64,000 nt of DNA from Bacteroidales bacterium (GCA_016935435.1 JAFGQZ010000081.1:1-64000); one strand, 5' to 3'. Shown: positions 8,956-19,682, counted from the stretch's first letter. Made by a program: numbers and translations. Notes: generated from the sequence alone by a model not told the origin.

Positions 8956-9645
8956 CTATTTAACAGGTTCGTTCAATAAATCCATAAACTCGGTAGTAGT
9001 TGCCTCAAGCTGATATACAACTTTTTCGACACGGGCAACAATAATATTGTAGGCAAAATATGCGGCAATACCAACTATTAACCCGGCAACAGTGGTAATA
9101 AGGGCAACATAAATACCTCCAGAAAGAAGCGAAACATCAATATTATTGCCACTGTTCGACATGTCGTAAAATGCCCTTACCATGCCCATAACAGTGCCAA
9201 GAAACCCAATCATGGGGGCGCCGCCGGCAACTGTTGCCAAAAGGGGCAGCCCCTTTTCGAGCTTGTAGATTTCGAGCTTGCCTGTATTTTCTATGGCAGC
9301 GCTAACATCGTTAAGGGGGCGCCCGATGCGTTGTATGCCCTTTTCAATCATGCGTGCCGAAGGGTTGTTGTACGATTGGCACAAGGCAATGGCAGAATCA
9401 AGTTTTCCGTCGTGTATATAATCTTTAATACGGTTCATAAAATTAATATCGGCCCTGGCAGCCTTTTGAATGGCAGCATAACGTTCAAAGAAAATATAAA
9501 CTGCTATGAGCGACAAAATTAATATAGGAAGCATTAGCCAGCCCCCTTTCAGGGCAATTTCGAAAAATGGCATGGTCATTTCGCCTGTTTGTTCTGCCAG
9601 GGGCTGTGCAGTGCCTTGTTGTAGTATAAAAAATGTATTCATCAT
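8956..9645 (-). CDS. exbB: MotA/TolQ/ExbB proton channel protein
   Basis: Inner-membrane channel subunit powering the TonB-like transducer. Three helices are visible: one near 33-52 and two near the C-terminal half (about 130-155 and 175-200) with the conserved GAPMIGFLGTVMGM and ALITTVAGLIVGI segments of the family. The cytoplasmic loop between helices 1 and 2 is charged and helical. The first 25 residues include a Gln-rich stretch before the first helix; an internal Met (MTMPFFEIAL) is an alternative start. Head of the exbB-exbD-tonB operon. Confidence 0.88.
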   Translation of the reverse strand: MMNTFFILQQGTAQPLAEQTGEMTMPFFEIALKGGWLMLPILILSLIAVYIFFERYAAIQKAARADINFMNRIKDYIHDGKLDSAIALCQSYNNPSARMIEKGIQRIGRPLNDVSAAIENTGKLEIYKLEKGLPLLATVAGGAPMIGFLGTVMGMVRAFYDMSNSGNNIDVSLLSGGIYVALITTVAGLIVGIAAYFAYNIIVARVEKVVYQLEATTTEFMDLLNEPVK

Positions 9646-9774
9646 GGTTTAAGCGGTTATTTTCTTTTAAATAAGTTTCAAGTTTAATGCAAAAATTATT
9701 TTACCAGTTTAAAATTATATAAACGTCAGATGCAAACTAAATATTTTGTAGTTTAATTATAAACATCGTGGGGG

Positions 9775-12700
9775 TTACTCTTCTTCAGGTATAGTGCCTT
9801 CCGTTTTTGCAGGTTGACTGTTGGTTTTGTTTTTGTCTTTTTTTCGTTTGGCTTTCAAAGCTTCGGCATAGCGGTAAAGAACTTCCGATAATTTATCGAA
9901 TTCTTCGGTGTAATACAGGCCAACGCCCTGGGTGTGGGGCGCAAGTGTTATTTCGACATTTTCGTTTGCCCTGTGAAACACCTTTGTCCTCAGCCGTCCG
10001 CTGCGGGTAATTTTATAATCGATATCGACATCGCCCACAACCGAAGTGGCATCTTCTGCATCGGCATTGGTTTTCATATCGATGCTGCTGTTTATGCTTA
10101 ATTTATCGTTAAAGAGCTGTGTTGACAGGGCAAGCTCTACCTCTTGCGAGCTTGTTTCGGTGCCCGGTTTGTAATTAAAGCCTACATCCACATCGTTGCT
10201 TATTTGCGACAGCCAGTTGCTCAACTGGTTCGACAGTAGTTCCGAAGCGTTTGCATTGGCCAGCTCGCCGCCTCCAATAGAAGGGGAATTCACGGCCGGG
10301 TTAGCCGGCAGGAACTTTTTTAGAATTAGCAATGCCAAAAATTGCTTTCCTTTTTCCTCATCGGTAGAAATATAATTTTGCACCAAATCGCGTGTTTGCT
10401 GTTCTGTAAAAGGCAACTCAATATTGTATTTTACATTAGGCTGCATTAGTTTGCCGCTGAGTTCAATAATACAATCGATAGTTTTGCTGGGTATGCCCTT
10501 GAAATTGGGGTTTTCGGGGTCTAAATCGGAAAGCGAGCCTTTACGCCTCAGGTAAGTACTGATATTCACATCGGCATTTACGGGGTCGCCCGACCAACGC
10601 AGTGTGCTCCCTTGTTCAACATTAAACTTCCAGTTTGCAAAAACGTCTTGCAGGGTAAAAAGGTATGTTCCCTGTTCAATAACATATTCGCCAACCATTT
10701 TAAAATCGCCCAGGGTATTAATTGATATGCGCAAATCGCCAGAACCGGTGCCTTCCATTTCGTCGCCCATTGTGGGATCGAAAATTATTTTAACCTTTGC
10801 CTCGGGGGTTACCCTAAGGTTAAAGTCGAGCTGCATGCCTGTAAGGTTTACTTTATAATCGTCCCTGGCTGATGTTGCAGAGGCATTTTCTTCCGAAACA
10901 AACTTTATAAAATTGTATTCCGAGAGTTCTTCGGTTTCAGAAACGGGTATATTAATAATTGTGCCGGCATCGGTTCGTGCAGCAACATCGAATTTTAGCG
11001 AGGCAGGTTCGCCGTTAATACGTATTAGGCCCGATGCAAAAGCAGATCCAAAAAACATATTATTGTCGCTGCTGGTAGTATTTAAGCATAAAAACTTATC
11101 GGTTTTAATATTCAGGTTTAAATGGTATTTTTTAAAATATTCAGTGCGTATTACTCCGTTTAGTACTGCTTTGTTCCCAAATATATCAAACATTTCAATA
11201 TTGTCGAACAGCAGGTTGTTGTTGGCAATGCCCAACATGGAAGTGAAATTGTACCGTGTTTTTAGATAATCGACCGTAAACGCAGCCTTTTGCAGGTTAA
11301 GTTCGCCATTTAAGTTTGGTTCGGAAGGGGTGCCTTTAAGCGACAGGTTTCCTGTGGCCATTCCCCTTATGTCGTCGAAAACATTATCGAGATAGGGGTT
11401 TACAAAATCAAGCCGGAACTTGTCGAGGCCGAGGTTAAAATCGAGGTTGTTATTTTTTGTGAAGTAACTGCCAATAATGGTAAGCGTGTTTAAATTGCCC
11501 CTCATGGCTTTTGCTTCGACCTGTATTGCCTGTTTTTTTTCTATCCATTTGGTATCGATATAGGTATCGCCAATGGTTTCGCCATTTAGCCCCAGCTTTT
11601 CGACAAACAGCGATGCGATAAATAGCGGTGAGCTATAACCCTTAATTATGGCTTTTCCGTTTAATACGCCATCGAACCTGAAAGCCGATGATTTAGTAAA
11701 AAAGTTAAGGTTGGCGAAATCGAAGGTTTTTAATTCGCAAAACAAGCTGTCGGTGTTTGTGTTATCGGAAAGTATGCCCTTTGCTGTCAGAAGTTCGTTC
11801 CCGTGGCGAAGGGCCAGGTTGTCGATAATGAGCTTGTTGCTATCGAGCAACATGGTAAAGGGCGAGAGGCTCCACAACGAATCGTTTAAAACAACTACCG
11901 AGCTGTCGATTGAAACCAGTGACCGCGTTTTTTTTCCAGGTTCGTTTAAAAACGAAAGGTTGCCCGATAGCGCACCTTTGTACAGCGATGAGTCCCAGTT
12001 TAACCATCGTAGCACATAATGCACATGGTTTGAATCTACCAGCGACTCAACCGTAATATTTTCGAATTTTATGCGGTTATTGAGATCAAGCATACTACAC
12101 CCTGCGCCTATTTTTAGCCCCTCGGCCGATGTGTTCGAATTTACCACAAGGTTCTCAATCTGTGTGTTTTTCACCTTAATTCGCGGAGATTGTAAGTGAA
12201 CAGTAGCATTTATGCCTGAGCTGTGCCCAAGCGTACCACTAAGAATTGTACCGGGGGCTAAACTGTAATTTGGAGTAAAAAACCTGAACAAGGGGGTGCT
12301 GTTCTTAAAACTAACTTTGTATTCAATATCGCAAATTTCCTGTACTATTTCAGGCTGTAAAGTATCGGTAAGTGCCGGAAGCAGGTGTTTTGCAAGTAAA
12401 AGATATTCGTCGGGCAGCCGGGTAAGCTTGTAATGCCCATTAATTTGTGCATCGAAAAAATCGGAAGTTAGCTTTATTTGGTTTAGGCTGGAATTGTTTT
12501 GTATATCAAGTTGCAAATCGTAAACCTGAATTTGTGCCCCGGTTTTTGAGAAAAACGAATTCAATAGTTTCAGGCTGCCATTTATTTCATCAAGCGTATT
12601 GCCCGATAAATCGGCCTCCATTAAAAACGAGCCGCTATATTCCGGGTCTTTTTTATGGATATTTAGCGCATAAAGGTTGGCATGCATAACATTTGCACGA

Positions 12701-14283
12701 AATTTATATTGCCTGATATCGGAGGAAATATCCACCAGCCCGTCAAAGCTCAAATCGAGGTTTGGGTCATCGATTTTCAACAGCCCGTTAAACCCTTTTT
12801 CTGATAAGAGCCCGTCAACCGAAATGTTTCTGTAATTATAACTGTATATTTCGAACTGGCTAATGTCACCATCGATATCAACATTAAAGGTTTTATCGCG
12901 GTACCCCAGGCCGTCAATCTTTAAATCGAAAGAAACATTGCCAATGAGGGAGGGCAAACCGCTCAATAGCCCGATATTAAAGTCGAGGCTCGATAATTGT
13001 CCGGAAAACGCAACCCTGTTTACCGAATCGGGTTCAAAAAGCACATCGGTTTTAATTATCCCCAGGTTAGTTTTAAGCACCCCGTAGGAAACAAAATCTT
13101 TAAAGAAACCGGTAAAATTTCCTGAGTAATTGTAATTGCTTATGGCATTAAACTGCTCTGGGAGCTTAATGTTTTTGTTGCCTGGCAATTTAAACGATAA
13201 AATATCGGGGGTATTTGTTTCAAGCCCGTCAAAATCGAAAACAACAAATGTATGCTCTACACTGGGCAGGCCAACAATATCGAACCGGCCTTTTAACCTG
13301 GTGGCTTTGCCATATTTAACTTCAAGCTCACGGCAATTTAAATCCGATAAGGTTCCGTTGAAGTTGCCGTTAAGGTTAACTTTCTGGTTCATTCCCATAA
13401 AAAATTTCGAAAAATACTTTAGTTCATCAACCATTATTTCCGAATTGTTGAACTTTACAGAAAGTTTTACATCGGTAAAAAGTTGTGGCTGCCCTAATAC
13501 TTTAATACTGTCGTATTCAAGGTAAACATTGTCAAGTTTATATTCCGAAAATGCCGAAGATGCAAAAAACTTGTCAAAACGGATGAACTTTTTGGAATAG
13601 TTAAAGCTGGTTTGGCAATTTTTAATTTCGAAGCCCGATTTCTCGATAAAAGAAAGTTCTTTAACATCGAACCAGATAGTGTCGGCGTGTGAAACAAACT
13701 TTTTTGCTTTAAGGTTAAAATTATCGAATCGCATATCGGCAAAGTCAATTCCAAAATCGCGTTTAGAGCTGTCGTGCCTGATGTATGCCAACTGGCTGTT
13801 AGTTATTTTTATCTTGTTGATATAAAATGGTTTAGAGCTGCCCTTTTGTTCTTTTCTTGCAACCAGCAGGCTGTCGAACAAGAACTGGGCATTCATAAGG
13901 CCGGAAGAATCGACATAAACCCTGAAAAATGCCTGGTCAAAAGCCAGCGAACCAATTTTCACAGGCATTTCGCGTTGAAAGATAATTTTTCTGATCAGGC
14001 CCGGGAAACCAATCTTTGCCGATTGGGCAAACAAAATTGTATCGAACGATTGATCGGTAATTAACAGATCGTTAAAATCGACTTTATTAAAAATGGTAAG
14101 TTTAACTTTATTGAACGAAAGCTTGTTGCCCAGCCTATCCTCTAAACCCCCGAAAGCTTTGCTTGCCATATAGGCTTGCAGATGAGGCGAACTAACAGCA
14201 ATAGATGCAACAACCATCAGCATTAAAACGCTTAGGGAAAGCCAACCGGCAATGTTGACGATTTTTTTGATAATTTTGCGCAT
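9775..14283 (-). CDS. TamB-like translocation and assembly module protein (DUF490)
   Basis: Very large inner-membrane-anchored, periplasm-spanning protein of the AsmA/TamB type, 1502 residues. TamB-family proteins are implicated in outer-membrane protein assembly and phospholipid transport. One N-terminal signal anchor (about 10-30) precedes a long repetitive beta-rich region that should form a hydrophobic groove. The C-terminal DUF490 domain is recognisable (about 1090-1450), with motifs such as GSGDLRISINTLGDF and a segment describing a low-potential barrel end. Its tail is Lys/Glu rich. It diverges from tsaD, 57 bases away. Typical partners (TamA/BamA-like) are not in the window. Some Bacteroidota TamB proteins are this long, so the size is not unusual. 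Confidence 0.85.
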   Translation of the reverse strand: MRKIIKKIVNIAGWLSLSVLMLMVVASIAVSSPHLQAYMASKAFGGLEDRLGNKLSFNKVKLTIFNKVDFNDLLITDQSFDTILFAQSAKIGFPGLIRKIIFQREMPVKIGSLAFDQAFFRVYVDSSGLMNAQFLFDSLLVARKEQKGSSKPFYINKIKITNSQLAYIRHDSSKRDFGIDFADMRFDNFNLKAKKFVSHADTIWFDVKELSFIEKSGFEIKNCQTSFNYSKKFIRFDKFFASSAFSEYKLDNVYLEYDSIKVLGQPQLFTDVKLSVKFNNSEIMVDELKYFSKFFMGMNQKVNLNGNFNGTLSDLNCRELEVKYGKATRLKGRFDIVGLPSVEHTFVVFDFDGLETNTPDILSFKLPGNKNIKLPEQFNAISNYNYSGNFTGFFKDFVSYGVLKTNLGIIKTDVLFEPDSVNRVAFSGQLSSLDFNIGLLSGLPSLIGNVSFDLKIDGLGYRDKTFNVDIDGDISQFEIYSYNYRNISVDGLLSEKGFNGLLKIDDPNLDLSFDGLVDISSDIRQYKFRANVMHANLYALNIHKKDPEYSGSFLMEADLSGNTLDEINGSLKLLNSFFSKTGAQIQVYDLQLDIQNNSSLNQIKLTSDFFDAQINGHYKLTRLPDEYLLLAKHLLPALTDTLQPEIVQEICDIEYKVSFKNSTPLFRFFTPNYSLAPGTILSGTLGHSSGINATVHLQSPRIKVKNTQIENLVVNSNTSAEGLKIGAGCSMLDLNNRIKFENITVESLVDSNHVHYVLRWLNWDSSLYKGALSGNLSFLNEPGKKTRSLVSIDSSVVVLNDSLWSLSPFTMLLDSNKLIIDNLALRHGNELLTAKGILSDNTNTDSLFCELKTFDFANLNFFTKSSAFRFDGVLNGKAIIKGYSSPLFIASLFVEKLGLNGETIGDTYIDTKWIEKKQAIQVEAKAMRGNLNTLTIIGSYFTKNNNLDFNLGLDKFRLDFVNPYLDNVFDDIRGMATGNLSLKGTPSEPNLNGELNLQKAAFTVDYLKTRYNFTSMLGIANNNLLFDNIEMFDIFGNKAVLNGVIRTEYFKKYHLNLNIKTDKFLCLNTTSSDNNMFFGSAFASGLIRINGEPASLKFDVAARTDAGTIINIPVSETEELSEYNFIKFVSEENASATSARDDYKVNLTGMQLDFNLRVTPEAKVKIIFDPTMGDEMEGTGSGDLRISINTLGDFKMVGEYVIEQGTYLFTLQDVFANWKFNVEQGSTLRWSGDPVNADVNISTYLRRKGSLSDLDPENPNFKGIPSKTIDCIIELSGKLMQPNVKYNIELPFTEQQTRDLVQNYISTDEEKGKQFLALLILKKFLPANPAVNSPSIGGGELANANASELLSNQLSNWLSQISNDVDVGFNYKPGTETSSQEVELALSTQLFNDKLSINSSIDMKTNADAEDATSVVGDVDIDYKITRSGRLRTKVFHRANENVEITLAPHTQGVGLYYTEEFDKLSEVLYRYAEALKAKRKKDKNKTNSQPAKTEGTIPEEE

Positions 14284-14340
14284 CGGTTACTTTGCTTATA
14301 CAAAAAAAGCAAAAATCGTGCTATATATAAAAGAATTATA

Positions 14341-15360
14341 ATGGATATTATTATTTTGGGCATAGAATCGTCGTGCGACGATACATCGGCATCGGTTATA
14401 CGTAATGGTTATGTTGCAAGCAACAGGGTGGCTAACCAGGATGTCCATAAAAAATATGGCGGTGTGGTGCCGGAATTGGCATCGAGGGCACACCAGAAAA
14501 ACATTATTCCGGTAGTTGATGTTGCTTTGGCAGAAGCCGGTGTTAAACCCGAAGATGTAAGCGCTGTAGCATATACACGGGGACCCGGGCTTATGGGCTC
14601 ACTGCTTGTTGGCACTTCGTTTGCCAAAGGTTTTTCCATAGCCCGAAAAATCCCATTAATCGATGTAAACCATTTACATGCCCATATACTATCGGTTTTT
14701 TTACAAGCCGAAGGCGAAAACAAGCCAATGCCCCCGTTTCCGTTTTTATGTTTGCTCGTTTCGGGTGGCCATACGCAAATACTGGTAATTAAATCGCACC
14801 TCGAATCGGAAATTATAGGGCAAACCATTGACGATGCAGCCGGAGAAGCTTTCGACAAATGCGCCAAAGTTTTGGGCCTTCCTTATCCGGGCGGCCCGCT
14901 TATTGATAAGTTTGCCCCGGCCGGAAACCCCGATAAATTTGTTTTTAGCAAACCACGTATAGCCGGTCTCAATTATAGCTTTAGCGGGCTGAAAACTTCA
15001 TTCCTTTACTTTCTGCGCGATGAGCTAAACAAAAACAGTAGTTTTATCGATGAAAACACCCCCGATTTATGTGCATCGATACAAAAAACCATTATTGACA
15101 TTCTTATTGAAAAACTTGTTTTAGCCAGCCAACAAACCGGCATACGGCATGTGGCCATTGCAGGGGGCGTTTCGGCAAATAGCGGGTTGCGCAGGGCGAT
15201 TATCGACACGGGAACTCAACAAAAATGGCAAGCTTATATTCCTGAATTTAAATATTCTACCGACAATGCTGCTATGATAGCCATAACCGGTTATTACAAA
15301 TTTAAACAAGGTGTTTTTGCCAATTTGCACGATGCCCCTTTCGCCCGCAACAAAGCATAA
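14341..15360 (+). CDS. tsaD: tRNA N6-adenosine threonylcarbamoyltransferase TsaD
   Basis: Transfers the threonylcarbamoyl group to A37 of ANN-decoding tRNAs (t6A), with TsaB, TsaC and TsaE. At 339 residues it has the normal length. The N-terminal GIESSCDDTSAS motif, metal-binding HLHAH (His111 and His115), SGGHTQ and the C-terminal GGVSANSGLR and DNAAM motifs are all present. It reads divergently from the tamB-like gene and converges on the two-component genes. Essential or near-essential housekeeping gene; assignment is very secure. Confidence 0.97.
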   Translation: MDIIILGIESSCDDTSASVIRNGYVASNRVANQDVHKKYGGVVPELASRAHQKNIIPVVDVALAEAGVKPEDVSAVAYTRGPGLMGSLLVGTSFAKGFSIARKIPLIDVNHLHAHILSVFLQAEGENKPMPPFPFLCLLVSGGHTQILVIKSHLESEIIGQTIDDAAGEAFDKCAKVLGLPYPGGPLIDKFAPAGNPDKFVFSKPRIAGLNYSFSGLKTSFLYFLRDELNKNSSFIDENTPDLCASIQKTIIDILIEKLVLASQQTGIRHVAIAGGVSANSGLRRAIIDTGTQQKWQAYIPEFKYSTDNAAMIAITGYYKFKQGVFANLHDAPFARNKA

Positions 15361-15471
15361 TTTTATTAGGTTGATGCTAAGTCTTATGGTTTTAGCTAAG
15401 GTTATAATCGAGGAGAATGAAAGCAATTAAAAATGAAAGAAATAAATAAATTTCAGATTTCTATAATTCTA

Positions 15472-15555
15472 AACTTTAAACCTTGAACTTTAAACCTTGA
15501 ACTTTGAACTTTGAACTTTGAACTTTGAACTTTGAACTTTGAACCTTAAACTTCA
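15472..15555. repeat. Heptamer tandem array (AACTTTG), array 1
   Basis: About twelve head-to-tail 7-base units of the form AACTTTG, with variants AACTTTA and AACCTTG at the edges and perfect copies in the middle. The array sits between the convergent tsaD and sigma-54 activator genes; its last unit overlaps the activator stop codon. The preceding 100 bases contain GCTAAGGTTA and purine-rich ATGAAAG words that recur next to the second array. Copy number is likely to vary between strains by slippage. Confidence 0.9.
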
Positions 15556-16923
15556 CTTACCATTTTCTTCTTTTAGCAATCGGTAAATTGTTGATGCACC
15601 AATATCGAGCTTTTGGGCAACAAGTTTAATATTGTTGTTGTATTTTTTTAGCATCGATTTAATTATGCGCATTTCGTGCTCGCGCAGGCTAAGTTCTTCA
15701 GTGGTGCTATCGTTAATATTGCTGCCTGAGTGTATAATGATATCGCCTTCTGCAATCTCATCGGCCGATGCCATGGTAACAGCAAGTTCAATTACCGAGC
15801 GCAACTCGCGTATATTTCCGGGAAAATTGTATGCCAAAAGTTTATTTTGTGCCCCTGGGCTGAGTGTTTTAAGCGGAAAATTGTTCTCGGCACAAAACTG
15901 CCCTATAAAAAATTTCGATAATATCAGCACATCGGTTTCGCGCTCGCGCAAAGGCGGCAGGTGAATGGGCAGCCCCATGAGCCGGTAAAACAGGTCTTCC
16001 CTGAAATTGCCTTTTTTCACCTCGTCGGCAAGGTTTTTATTAGAAGCTACAATAAGCCGGCAATCGAACTTAATAGCCTTATTGCTGCCTATGCGGTAAA
16101 TTTCGCGTTCCTGAAGGGCCCTCAGTAGTTTTGTCTGAAATGAAATATCCATTTCGGTAACCTCATCGAGAAAGAGTGTGCCGCCATGTGCTTCTTCGAA
16201 CTTTCCTACCCGTTGGTACGATGCCCCTGTAAACGAACCTTTTTCGTGCCCAAAAAGTTCGCTTTCAATTAACTCCGAAGGAATGGCCGCCACATTTATA
16301 GGCACAAACGGATGGTTTTTGCGCGAAGAGTTATAATGCACAGCCTTCGCCACCAGTTCTTTTCCTGTACCGGTTTCGCCGGTAACTGTTACGGTAATAT
16401 TTGTGCGCATGGCCTTCCCGATAAGTTCATAAACCGACTTTATTGCAGTGCTGTTGCCTATAATAGTTTTCTCGAAATTGTATTTCTGCTGAACCTCTTT
16501 TTTCAGGCTGTTAACCTCGTGCCTTAGGCTAATTCTTTTACGTATATTGTTTACTGTGTTCAACAGCCGCTCTTTAATATCGTTCGATTTCACAATGTAA
16601 TCGAAGGCCCCATGTTTAAGCAGGTCAACTACAACTTCAATATCGTCTTGTTCCGATATGAGCACAACTTCAATATCGTCGTTTTCTTGTTTAATTTTTA
16701 ACAGCAAATCGTAACCGGTTGTATCGGGCAACCTGTAATCGAGCGTTATTATATCGGGGTTTTCGTTTAAACGTTGCAGGCAGTCCCTGCCATTGAAAAA
16801 ACCGGTAACCTCAAAATCGGGGTTCAGGCTGAGGTTGTGCACCAGCAATTTGTTATACCACTCGTTATCTTCAACAACAAATATTTTTAACGCAGTTTGT
16901 TCCATTGTGCAAAGTAAGTTCAT
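15553..16923 (-). CDS. Sigma-54-dependent response regulator (NtrC family)
   Basis: Transcription activator for RNA polymerase with sigma-54. The receiver domain (about 12-125) has the phospho-acceptor Asp62 in ITLDYRLP. The AAA+ domain (about 152-380) has Walker A GETGTGKE (182-189) and the sigma-54 contact loop as GSFTGA (229-234). A Fis-type helix-turn-helix closes the protein (about 415-452). The start overlaps the stop of the kinase gene by four bases (ATGA), so the two are translationally coupled and should form a cognate pair. An internal Met at residue 7 is an alternative start. Target genes are not evident here. Confidence 0.93.
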   Translation of the reverse strand: MNLLCTMEQTALKIFVVEDNEWYNKLLVHNLSLNPDFEVTGFFNGRDCLQRLNENPDIITLDYRLPDTTGYDLLLKIKQENDDIEVVLISEQDDIEVVVDLLKHGAFDYIVKSNDIKERLLNTVNNIRKRISLRHEVNSLKKEVQQKYNFEKTIIGNSTAIKSVYELIGKAMRTNITVTVTGETGTGKELVAKAVHYNSSRKNHPFVPINVAAIPSELIESELFGHEKGSFTGASYQRVGKFEEAHGGTLFLDEVTEMDISFQTKLLRALQEREIYRIGSNKAIKFDCRLIVASNKNLADEVKKGNFREDLFYRLMGLPIHLPPLRERETDVLILSKFFIGQFCAENNFPLKTLSPGAQNKLLAYNFPGNIRELRSVIELAVTMASADEIAEGDIIIHSGSNINDSTTEELSLREHEMRIIKSMLKKYNNNIKLVAQKLDIGASTIYRLLKEENGK

Positions 16924-19487
16924 TTTTGCTTTGGTGCCGGTTCTGCCGCTGTTATTTCATTATATGCCATAACCCTGGCAATAAGCTGGAATATAAGTTC
17001 CTTTGCTGTATCGAAAAGCGGTTTAATATCAGCAACCGATGAGCCGTTGCGTGCTTTTAGTTCAATTTCTTTGAACAAACCAGCCAATTCCCCGGCACCG
17101 AGGTGTTTGCATGGTGTTTTTATTTTGTGGGCCAATTCGGCCACCTCGTTTATATTGCCATCGGCCAATGAAGCTTCTATGGCCGAAACACCCTCTTTCG
17201 AAGTTCGAACAAACATATCGAGCATTTCGTGCACAAAGTTTTCATCGTTTCCTGCCAGCCTGTACAACGAGGCAAACATTTCGGCATGCCCCAAAACGAC
17301 CTGGGATTCGGCAGCCGATGCAAGTTTTGATGCATCAATTTTTAGCACATTCAGTATATGGCTAAAAAGCATTGCTTCGGTATAGGGCTTAAGAATTACC
17401 GATTGGATACCTGCGGCTTTGCACCGGCCAATATCGTCTTTGGCTATTGTAGCAGTTAATGCAATTATGGGTACCTGTGGTTTATTTTCGAATTTGCGCC
17501 CCCTTATCTGTTTTGTTGCCTGCAAGCCATCCATACCGGGCATCCGCAAGTCGAGCAGTATAATATCGTAGCGGCCTTTATCAAACTCGGCAACAAGTTC
17601 TGCCCCATTGGTTACCATTACAAATTTAACATTCCACTTTTTAAGTATAAATGCCAGTAGCCTACGGTTATACTCATCGTCGTCGGCCACCAGGAAAGTT
17701 ATGTTTTTTAGTATGTCGCCGTTTACCCTGATATCCGGCACAGGTTTAACGGGTAGTTTACGTGCAGGTTTATACGGAATGGAGAAACAAAATTCGGAAC
17801 CATTGCCCAAGGTGCTGTTTACACTTAATTTGCCATTTTGCAGGTCAACAAGCTTTTTCACTATCGACAGTCCCAGGCCTGTGCCCCCATATTGCCTGGT
17901 GGTACCGGCATCGGCCTGTCGGAATTCATCAAATATATGGCCAAGCTTATCGGTGCTGATGCCAATGCCCGTATCGGAAACAGTAATGCTGAGCTGTATA
18001 GAGTTTCGGGCAACAAACCTGGCATCGGCAGTAATTTTTAGTTTTCCGGCAGCAGTAAATTTAACAGCATTGCTAACAAGGTTTAATAAAATTTGCCTGA
18101 GCCTAAATGCATCGCCGGTAAGCAATTGCGGCACTGTTTCGGAAATATAATGTTTGAAATTTAGCCCTTTCGCCTGGCATGCCGGTTTGTATAGCCCTGC
18201 AACTTCCAGAATAACAGCCCTGGGGCTAAAAGCTTCGCTCTCGATTTCAAGCTTACCGGCTTCGAGCTTCGACAAATCGAGAATATCGTTGATAATATGC
18301 AATAGGTGCCCTGCCGATTTTTTTATTACAGACAAGTGTTCACGGGCAGGGTTTTCGATGGGCAATTGCAGGAGTTGTTCACTAAACCCAACAATGGCGT
18401 TCATAGGGGTGCGTATTTCGTGGCTCATGTTTGCCATAAACACCTCTTTGGCCCGCGAAAGCTCCAGCGCCTCGTTTTTCGATTTTATAAGGGCCTGCTG
18501 TGTAATATTTGTTTTTCGTACATACCTGGTAATTACAAGCAGTACCGTAAATAAAAGCAAGGCAAAAGCCACCAAAAAAAACACTGCCCATTTATTTGTA
18601 CTTTCTACCAGTTTATTGGCCTGAACCGCCTTTTCTTTTATTGAATTCAGCTCATTAAGCTCTATTTTTGCTATAAGCCTGTTTATCCGGAGCGAGAGCC
18701 CTTCATTCTCGTGGGCCAGCGTAATTTCGAGGGCATTTATCTTACGTAGTGTGTCGCCTTCTTCCTGCCGCAGCCTTGATATTTCCGATTGCAGGAAATT
18801 TTTGTCAATGCCAATTCCAAGAAGGGTGTCTTTTTCGGCAACGGTTTCGCTAAGAATCTCCATAACTTCGGGTACGCCATTTTCATCACTAACAGGTTCA
18901 CTTTCCTTTTTTTTAAACAACCGGCTAAAGAAATTGTCTTTTCGCGAAACATCTTCGGGCAAAGGCTTATTTTCGTTTCTTATTGTGTCGGGCTTTACCA
19001 CTATTACGCTCGACGGCAATTTTATTGAAATAGTGTCGGCAATAGAATCGAGCTTTTCCTCAAGCAGGGCAAGTGCATTCCCAAATTTACTGTTTGAACT
19101 TATCAGCAGCATTTCCTGCCACACACGGTGTTTTTTATCAACCAACATTTTAATGCTGTCGATCTGCTGTTTTTTCTGGGCAATTCCTTTGCCATACGCA
19201 TGCAATTGCTCTATTTTTTTTTGGGTTACGGCCAATTGTTTTTCAAAACCAACAAGGTATTCTTTTTGGCCTGTAAGCGAGTAATATTTAACATTGCCCT
19301 CGCAGGCCTGCATACCGTAACTGATTTCTTTTAATAAAACCAGGGTAAGGTTAGGTTGTGCTTCGTGTTTTATGGCCGTCAATAAAAAACCCAGGCTTTT
19401 ATAGGTAACATAACCGGCAGCACCTACTGCCAGTGCAATAAAAAGAATTAACAAGGCAATTTTTTTCTCCAATGAAAAGAAATTCAT
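16920..19487 (-). CDS. Hybrid sensor histidine kinase with receiver and Hpt domains
   Basis: Multi-step phosphorelay sensor. One membrane helix (about 10-30) and a second (about 300-320) bracket a helical, largely coiled-coil extracytoplasmic sensor with CHASE3-like character. The HisKA domain has the phospho-His356 (SHEIRTPMNA), followed by an ATPase domain to about 572, a receiver with Asp646 (LLDLRMPGMDG) and a C-terminal Hpt domain with His787 (AHKIKTP). The chain His-Asp-His should pass phosphate to the coupled sigma-54 activator. The ligand is unknown. The sensor includes a charged insert around 165-215, unusual for a simple four-helix bundle. Confidence 0.92.
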   Translation of the reverse strand: MNFFSLEKKIALLILFIALAVGAAGYVTYKSLGFLLTAIKHEAQPNLTLVLLKEISYGMQACEGNVKYYSLTGQKEYLVGFEKQLAVTQKKIEQLHAYGKGIAQKKQQIDSIKMLVDKKHRVWQEMLLISSNSKFGNALALLEEKLDSIADTISIKLPSSVIVVKPDTIRNENKPLPEDVSRKDNFFSRLFKKKESEPVSDENGVPEVMEILSETVAEKDTLLGIGIDKNFLQSEISRLRQEEGDTLRKINALEITLAHENEGLSLRINRLIAKIELNELNSIKEKAVQANKLVESTNKWAVFFLVAFALLLFTVLLVITRYVRKTNITQQALIKSKNEALELSRAKEVFMANMSHEIRTPMNAIVGFSEQLLQLPIENPAREHLSVIKKSAGHLLHIINDILDLSKLEAGKLEIESEAFSPRAVILEVAGLYKPACQAKGLNFKHYISETVPQLLTGDAFRLRQILLNLVSNAVKFTAAGKLKITADARFVARNSIQLSITVSDTGIGISTDKLGHIFDEFRQADAGTTRQYGGTGLGLSIVKKLVDLQNGKLSVNSTLGNGSEFCFSIPYKPARKLPVKPVPDIRVNGDILKNITFLVADDDEYNRRLLAFILKKWNVKFVMVTNGAELVAEFDKGRYDIILLDLRMPGMDGLQATKQIRGRKFENKPQVPIIALTATIAKDDIGRCKAAGIQSVILKPYTEAMLFSHILNVLKIDASKLASAAESQVVLGHAEMFASLYRLAGNDENFVHEMLDMFVRTSKEGVSAIEASLADGNINEVAELAHKIKTPCKHLGAGELAGLFKEIELKARNGSSVADIKPLFDTAKELIFQLIARVMAYNEITAAEPAPKQK

Positions 19488-19682
19488 AAAACTTGTTGGT
19501 TTGGAAGTGCCAAGTTAGATAAATAAAAGGTTTTGAAGGTTATTTTTGACTTGGAAATTATATGCAGGCGCTATCGAAAAAATACTTTTGATAAGAATTG
19601 CAAAACAATAAAAAACAAAAATTACTCTTAGCCAATAAATTTTAAGGTATTTTTAGTATTATTAGGCCTTCAATTTCATATT

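Noticed and set aside
9726-9755. Six-base-pair hairpin downstream of the tamB-like gene as a terminator
   Set aside because: Short AT-only stem without a T-tract; too weak to call.
15472-15555. CRISPR array
   Set aside because: The unit is only seven bases, there are no spacers, and no Cas gene lies nearby.
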